Positions 34,242 through 38,262 of a DNA stretch of 38,262 bases are shown piece after piece. The position numbers and the translations under genes are program-made. The stretch is taken from contig CANOEC010000036.1 of NCBI GenBank assembly GCA_947564735.1, forward strand, positions 1 through 38,262, in the 5' to 3' direction. Below the pieces are notes generated by a model. The model saw nothing but the letters and a program-made list of their open reading frames with translations, was not told where the DNA came from and did not search any database. Within the stretch, counting starts at the first letter, position 1. Every line of letters starts with the position of its first letter. This stretch comes from an uncultured Lachnospiraceae bacterium. Its GTDB lineage: Bacteria; Bacillota; Clostridia; Lachnospirales; Lachnospiraceae.

Positions 34242-34595
34242 TTAATCATAAAATCCGTTTTCCTCAATGCCCTTTTCCAGAATGGAAGAGATCAGGTCAT
34301 CCAGTTCCACACCATTGACCTCGCTTACCACGATCAGCTTTGCAAGGGTATCTTTCCTTATGGGGATTGTGTACTGTTCCTCATCCGGGCAAAGCTCCCT
34401 CACACAGATGCCCAGCGCATCGGCAACCTTGCAGACCATGGCAATATCCGGCTCACAGACACCAGCCATCACATTCAGCAGGGTATTCTCCGGTATGCCC
34501 GACAATGCCGCCAGCCCCGGTATGCTCATATCCATATCTTTCATCAGATTTAAGATCTTATCGCCTGTGCTTAAAACTCCTGTTCCCATCATCAT
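34242..34595 (-). CDS. XRE-like helix-turn-helix protein of the ICE
   Basis: 117 residues from the ATG at 34595 (GGAGGGCAGGA upstream; the frame extends 10 codons further without a better site). TGDKILNLMKDMDMSIPGLA, ALSGIPENTLLNVMAGVCEP and IAMVCKVADALGICVRELC form a lambda-repressor-like helix-turn-helix. A helical tail follows. It lies 11 bases before the giant helicase gene and so is in the same operon, perhaps as its regulator. Confidence 0.75.
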   Translation of the reverse strand: MMMGTGVLSTGDKILNLMKDMDMSIPGLAALSGIPENTLLNVMAGVCEPDIAMVCKVADALGICVRELCPDEEQYTIPIRKDTLAKLIVVSEVNGVELDDLISSILEKGIEENGFYD

Positions 34596-34605
34596 TCCTG
34601 CCCTC

Positions 34606-34893
34606 CTATTCCGCTTTGTTCCCAAAGGAAAAAACTGTGCTTTCTTTTACTTTTACGGCTGCAAACTTTTCTTTTACCTCTGCCACCTTAGACTCCAGGA
34701 CGGAGAACATGGCTTCCACCTGCTCCGGTGTATAGTCATAAGACGATCTATTAGCAAGGTTCTCAATCCTGCTGATAGCGTCAATCGCTTTGTTGATCCG
34801 ATACTCTCCAAGACGGATAAATTTCTCCGCTTTCGTTTCCTCTGTCTTTTCTGCAGGTGTGTTCACTGTTGCATTTTCCATTGCTTCACTCAT
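34606..34893 (-). CDS. Conserved small ICE protein
   Basis: 95 residues from the ATG at 34893, preceded by GGAGGATTTGAAA. The first 25 residues are Ala/Thr/Glu-rich and probably disordered; the rest is helical (EKFIRLGEYRINKAIDAISR, YTPEQVEAMFSVLESKVAEV). Similar proteins stand next to the topoisomerase in Tn1549-type ICEs; the role is unknown. It is followed after 10 bases by the XRE-like gene. Confidence 0.75.
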   Translation of the reverse strand: MSEAMENATVNTPAEKTEETKAEKFIRLGEYRINKAIDAISRIENLANRSSYDYTPEQVEAMFSVLESKVAEVKEKFAAVKVKESTVFSFGNKAE

Positions 34894-34972
34894 TTTCAAA
34901 TCCTCCATTTTCCATAAATTTTAAAGGCATACAGATGTTTTCCGTATGCCCTGTGTTACAAAATCCCTTATG

Positions 34973-35632
34973 CTACTTTTTCTTTTTGGGAAATTCCAGC
35001 TTTACCTTATACTGTGTGCCTTTGATTTCCTTCCCGTCTTTGGTATAGGAATAATCTTCAATCCCTTCCGGGATAAGGTACGCATCATAGCTGCCTTTCT
35101 TCCCCTTCAAGCCTTTTACGAGGGTCTTTTTCCCCTCCAGCAGACTTTTTACCTGGCTGTCGGTAAGCGCCGCCCCCATTGCCCGTGATACGTTCATGCC
35201 GCATTTACTCTTGCAGTAAGCGCCGAATTTTCCCTTTACCACATCGCCGCCGCATTTCGGGCATTTCCCAAGAGATTCCTGTGTGCCGCCCCCGAACATG
35301 GATTTTTCTTCATCGCTGATGCTGTGGTAGGTCTGCACAAGGTCTTTTACCATATCCTCTATGCCGCCCATAAATTCCTGCATGGAATACTCGCCCTTTG
35401 ACACAAGGGTAAGGGCATTTTCCCAATCGGCGGTAAGTTTGGGGGATTTTACCACATCAGGAAGCACCGTGATGAGCTTTACCCCGTCCTCCGTGGGGAG
35501 CATCTGCTTTTTCTCACGCTTTACAAACCCATCTTTGACTAACTTTTCGATCACGTCCGCCCTTGTGGCAGGTGTGCCAAGCCCCTTGCGCTCCACTTCA
35601 TCGCCCATATCCTCAGCCCCGGCCCTTTCCAT
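34973..35632 (-). CDS. topB: DNA topoisomerase III, C-terminal fragment
   Basis: 219 residues from the first Met, but the topoisomerase reading continues upstream to about 35670 (HHLSEDSLLAAMERAG) before a stop. It matches the end of type IA topoisomerases: KGLGTPATRADVIEKLVKDG and LPTEDGVKLITVLPDVV, then a zinc-ribbon tail with CPKCGG and CKSKCG. A full TopB has about 680 residues with a catalytic tyrosine well before this point, so the catalytic part is missing here and should lie past the right edge, beyond the inserted element. The fragment cannot relax DNA by itself. Confidence 0.85.
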   Translation of the reverse strand: MERAGAEDMGDEVERKGLGTPATRADVIEKLVKDGFVKREKKQMLPTEDGVKLITVLPDVVKSPKLTADWENALTLVSKGEYSMQEFMGGIEDMVKDLVQTYHSISDEEKSMFGGGTQESLGKCPKCGGDVVKGKFGAYCKSKCGMNVSRAMGAALTDSQVKSLLEGKKTLVKGLKGKKGSYDAYLIPEGIEDYSYTKDGKEIKGTQYKVKLEFPKKKK

Positions 35633-35682
35633 AGCGGCCAGCAGGCTGTCCTCTGATAAGTGGTGTAAAGTGTTGATGTGGA

Positions 35683-35847
35683 TTATTTCTGATTTTTTTC
35701 AAGACACTCATTGATAATCAGCTTTTGCACTCTGTCCTTAAATGTTTTGTCGGTGTCCTTGCTGAAATGCACCTTGACGGTGTAAGTGGTGTTCCCTAAC
35801 TTCCTCTTGAAGCTGTGGGGCTGTTGCTCGTTTTTGGTTTCTGTCAT
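35683..35847 (-). CDS. tnpW: TnpW-family transposon protein
   Basis: 54 residues: it begins MTETKNEQQPHSFKRKLGNT and continues TYTVKVHFSKDTDKTFKDRV and QKLIINECLEKNQK. The GxTTYxVxVHFS core followed by a basic helix is the pattern of TnpW proteins of Tn4451-type elements, function unknown. AAAGGAGC precedes the ATG. It ends about 10-20 bases from the point where topB homology resumes, that is, at the very end of the element. Confidence 0.8.
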   Translation of the reverse strand: MTETKNEQQPHSFKRKLGNTTYTVKVHFSKDTDKTFKDRVQKLIINECLEKNQK

Positions 35848-35867
35848 ATTTTCTGCTCCTTTACATA

Positions 35868-35903
35868 AAAATAGAGCGCATAGATTAGATTTCTATACGC
35901 TCT
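35868..35903 (-). terminator. Terminator between the DUF4303 gene and tnpW
   Basis: On the minus strand AGAGCG-ATAGA arms pair with TCTAT-CGCTCT (one mismatch) and ATTTTT follows. It lies 60 bases beyond the DUF4303-type gene and just before the tnpW ribosome site. Confidence 0.65.
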
Positions 35904-35962
35904 GACCGCTGTGTTATTATTTTGTTGTGATTGTGACAATGGTTTGTTAAACAAACTTGAAT

Positions 35963-36517
35963 TTAAAGGTTACACTCCATATCATCAAGCCATTTCTTAT
36001 ATGTTGTGAGAGGATTTAATCTTTCACCGCATTTATAAAACTCCTCACTTTCATCATCTGGAGGGGATTCTTCTGAAAAAATAAAAATTTCATCACGAGT
36101 TTTTCCATGACCAAAAATACCTTTTTGGTCAAGCATTTTCATAACTGCTTCCATAGCTTCAAGCCATGTTTTATACTCATTTTCATATTGGCAATTATTT
36201 TCTGCATCAGCGAACCGTTTTTTAAAAAGCTCCTCAACCTTGTCAAAATACTCATCATAACCATATCCACAATACAACGAATCTGCCCATGACCACTTAC
36301 ATTCTTCCTTATCTTCATCACTCATACCATTCTCTTTGATATATTTATCAAGTGATTCATAGGATTGTGCTGAAATACATGGTGTTGCCGCATCTGCCAT
36401 AACAATAGTGCAATAATAAAAACACTCATCACCATGGTCAGTAAACAGGGATAGAAAACTCTTCTCGGCAGCATCATATAACACTTCTATTATTTCGTTT
36501 TTAGATTTATTGTTCAT
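35963..36517 (-). CDS. DUF4303-family protein, possible immunity protein
   Basis: 184 residues, acidic, rich in Tyr, Trp and Cys. The patterns EVLYDAAEKSFLSLFTDHGD, WSWADSLYCGYGYDEYFDKV, AMEAVMKMLDQKGIFGHGK and RLNPLTTYKKWLDD match DUF4303. Several acidic single-domain families like this act as immunity proteins against secreted toxins, and this one stands alone as cargo with its own terminator; no toxin gene is visible. AAAGGA precedes the ATG. The immunity role is inference only. Confidence 0.7.
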   Translation of the reverse strand: MNNKSKNEIIEVLYDAAEKSFLSLFTDHGDECFYYCTIVMADAATPCISAQSYESLDKYIKENGMSDEDKEECKWSWADSLYCGYGYDEYFDKVEELFKKRFADAENNCQYENEYKTWLEAMEAVMKMLDQKGIFGHGKTRDEIFIFSEESPPDDESEEFYKCGERLNPLTTYKKWLDDMECNL

Positions 36518-36599
36518 GTATTATTCCTTTCACATAAATTTCGATTTGTATTTCTAAATAGAATACCACAATCACGCTCATATTTCTATTGCATTTTCA

Positions 36600-38174
36600 T
36601 TAAATTTCTTCCTCCCTCCGCTTAGTTCTGCCTTGCTGTCTGTCCTGCTGACGGCTCTCGTTCTGTTCCACACGTTCAAGATTGGCTCTGTTGTAGCTTA
36701 TCACTTCCGCAAATGCAAGGTCGTGGCACGCCCTCGCCCTTTCGCTCCGAAGTGTTGGCACTTCCTTTTCAAGCTGTTCTTTTTCTGTCCTCCATGCTTT
36801 CGGTGTGATTTTCTCTCCCTCGGCAAGCAGCGTTTTCAAATCGGCTCTTGTGTTCTCATACATCACAAGTTCGTGTTCATGCTCCTTATCGTATTTTAGT
36901 TTCTTCAGACCACTTAATGATTTGCTCATATCATGCACTGCCTTGTATGGCTCATAGTCGGCATAGGCTTTTGCAAGTTCCTTTAGCTGTTCCAATCTTT
37001 TCCACTTGGGTATGAAAATCTGCTCCCGACTGTCAAACTCTTTCCCCTTATCCGTTTTGAATTTCTCCAACTGTGCAAACGTGGTTATGCTGTTGCGTTC
37101 CAAAAAAATTTTAGCATTGTCAATGTCCTGCACTTTATCCCTGTTGGGGATTTTCGCAAGATACTTTGCACTCACAATCGGAAGTGCAAGCCTGCCCATT
37201 TTCTCCTGCACACGCCCAATCATTTCAAGGACTTCATTCTTTACGCTGACTGCCGCATTTTTAATCTTGGAATACTGTGCGCTGTGTACTTCCTGCTTGG
37301 CAATTTCAAGCATTTCTTTTGCCTGCTCCAACATCATATTGCGCTTTTCGATTTCCCGATTGATGTTCCCCCTCTCGGTCTGTATGCCCTTGCGCTCTAA
37401 AGCGTTGGCGGTTGCCCCGATATGGATTGTTGGCTCTCGGTCAATCCCCTGCTCCTTAAAAGAACGGTGTTCCCAATGCAAATCTATTCCCAACTGCTCA
37501 TTGGTGGCATTGATTGTGTCGGCTAAATCCTTTCGCCACATTTTGGCGTTTTCTTTGCTATTCCAGTCGGTGCTGTCCTCGGTGTGGCATTTCCACTGTT
37601 TTCTGTTCCGCTTGTCTACTTTCTGCTGACCTGTCTTTTTGTCGATAACGGGTATTCTTTCCCCATTTTCATCAAGGTTAAAAACCTTTTTTGATTTTGC
37701 TCCCCATTCCCCGTTTTCTGTGAGAGGGCGCATGGTAAGCAAAACATGGATATGGAGATTGCGCTGTCCTTTGTCGTTCTCGCTGTCATGGATTGCCCAA
37801 TCCGCACACATACCCTTGTCAACAAAATTCCTCTGAACATAATCCCTCACGACTTCCTCTGCAAGTTCATAACTCCATTCGTTGGGGAGTGATGCCTTTA
37901 ACATTCTCGCAAGCTGTGCGTCCTGTCTTTTTTCTGACAGTTCAACAGCGTTCCATAAAGTGGTTCGGTCTGCATACTCTTTGGGTGCATTGGGCGGGAG
38001 AGTGATTTCGCTGTGGACTAAATCTTCATGATATTTTGGGCGGTAGGTCTGCCCATCATACTCGCTCACAAGAATGCTCCTGCTGATGTAGGACGCTTTT
38101 TCAACTGCTGACTGCCCCATGCTCCGTTTGACTATGGAAAAGCGTGTGCTTGCCTGTTTCGTTACATTACCCAT
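36600..38174 (-). CDS. MobA/MobL-family relaxase
   Basis: 524 residues from the ATG at 38174. The N-terminal relaxase domain has the likely catalytic tyrosine near residue 29 (KASYISRS) and the metal-binding HIH at 141-143 in NLHIHVLLTMRPL, which is the MobQ pattern. The C-terminal 250 residues are charged coiled-coil ending in a Gln/Arg-rich tail. It would nick the origin of transfer and lead the strand into a recipient using the conjugation pore of the ICE or another element. A hairpin typical of an origin of transfer lies 58 bases upstream. Confidence 0.93.
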   Translation of the reverse strand: MGNVTKQASTRFSIVKRSMGQSAVEKASYISRSILVSEYDGQTYRPKYHEDLVHSEITLPPNAPKEYADRTTLWNAVELSEKRQDAQLARMLKASLPNEWSYELAEEVVRDYVQRNFVDKGMCADWAIHDSENDKGQRNLHIHVLLTMRPLTENGEWGAKSKKVFNLDENGERIPVIDKKTGQQKVDKRNRKQWKCHTEDSTDWNSKENAKMWRKDLADTINATNEQLGIDLHWEHRSFKEQGIDREPTIHIGATANALERKGIQTERGNINREIEKRNMMLEQAKEMLEIAKQEVHSAQYSKIKNAAVSVKNEVLEMIGRVQEKMGRLALPIVSAKYLAKIPNRDKVQDIDNAKIFLERNSITTFAQLEKFKTDKGKEFDSREQIFIPKWKRLEQLKELAKAYADYEPYKAVHDMSKSLSGLKKLKYDKEHEHELVMYENTRADLKTLLAEGEKITPKAWRTEKEQLEKEVPTLRSERARACHDLAFAEVISYNRANLERVEQNESRQQDRQQGRTKRREEEI

Positions 38175-38231
38175 ACGCAACACCTACATTCTTCCAATAG
38201 GGTAGTTGGGCGCATGGATAGACTTTGTGGG

Positions 38232-38262
38232 CAGATAAAAGCCGCACTTTGGCTTTTGTCTG
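38232..38262. other. Candidate origin of transfer hairpin
   Basis: CAGATAAAAGCC (38232-38243) and GGCTTTTGTCTG (38251-38262) pair with one mismatch around 7 bases, directly upstream of the relaxase gene, where MobQ-type origins usually lie. The window ends at the right arm, so the nick region cannot be seen. Confidence 0.45.

Larger units (their letters stand above)
11156..38262. mobile_element. Part of an integrative conjugative element, Tn1549/CTn-like
   Basis: Read on the minus strand, topoisomerase III, a 95-residue protein, an XRE-like protein, a giant methylase-helicase, an ArdC-type polyvalent protein and a small transfer-assisting protein follow each other. This gene set and order is that of the accessory half of Tn1549-type conjugative transposons in Clostridia. 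The integrase, coupling protein and type IV secretion genes are not in the window, so the ICE continues beyond the right edge. Two other mobile elements and one nuclease gene have inserted into it. Confidence 0.75.
35660..38262. mobile_element. Tn4451-like mobilisable element inserted in topB (partial)
   Basis: The topoisomerase homology stops at about 35660-35675 and a TnpW-like gene, a DUF4303-type gene and a MobA/MobL relaxase follow, none of which belongs to the ICE operon. A TnpW at one end and a mobilisation protein inside are the layout of Tn4451 relatives. The other end and the expected serine recombinase are outside the window, so the exact core cannot be defined. Confidence 0.7.

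Overview
The window reads as DNA from a Gram-positive gut Clostridium relative, most likely Lachnospiraceae. The basis is the strong AGGAGG ribosome sites, agr-like LytTR signalling genes, and a conjugative-transposon backbone of the Tn1549/CTn type typical of that family. This is inference from protein families; no search was run. Almost every real gene is on the minus strand, so operons read from high to low coordinates.

Layout. (1) 1-3210: two small proteins of unknown function behind a GHKL histidine kinase and a LytTR response regulator; matching paired 17-bp boxes sit upstream of the regulator and of the small-protein operon. (2) 3214-6808: a membrane-anchored XRE regulator coupled to a lipoprotein, then an FAD oxidoreductase, a tautomerase and a MerR regulator with a classical 19-bp-spacer promoter. 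This block is bracketed by related short repeats. (3) 6809-11035: a large solitary GTPase, long gene-poor DNA with hairpins and a decayed response-regulator remnant, and a zinc-ribbon protein. (4) 11156-38262: part of an integrative conjugative element (ICE). It holds a topoisomerase III, two small proteins, a giant methylase/helicase 'polyvalent' protein, a second polyvalent protein with ArdC, metallopeptidase and nucleotidyltransferase parts, and a transfer-assisting peptide, ending in a strong terminator. A PD-(D/E)XK transposase-like nuclease with its own promoter sits between the two large genes.

Two further mobile elements lie inside the ICE. A 6.85-kb serine-recombinase element (19298-26154) splits the helicase gene; both ends carry the 8-bp core TCTATCGC, and joining the flanks rebuilds one open frame of 9,996 nt. 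It carries a GntR-ABC transporter cassette, a KTR-type cysteine-rich protein, a RepA-like initiator fragment and a palindrome array. A second element (from about 35660 past the right edge) with a TnpW-like peptide, a DUF4303-type protein and a MobA/MobL relaxase splits the topoisomerase gene.

The most striking observations are: a complete tnpV-like gene with its own ribosome site, encoded out of frame inside the helicase gene; a 21-bp perfect palindrome inserted five times in the same reading frame across three ICE genes; the excisable-intron-like arrangement of the helicase; and the shared LytTR box pairs.
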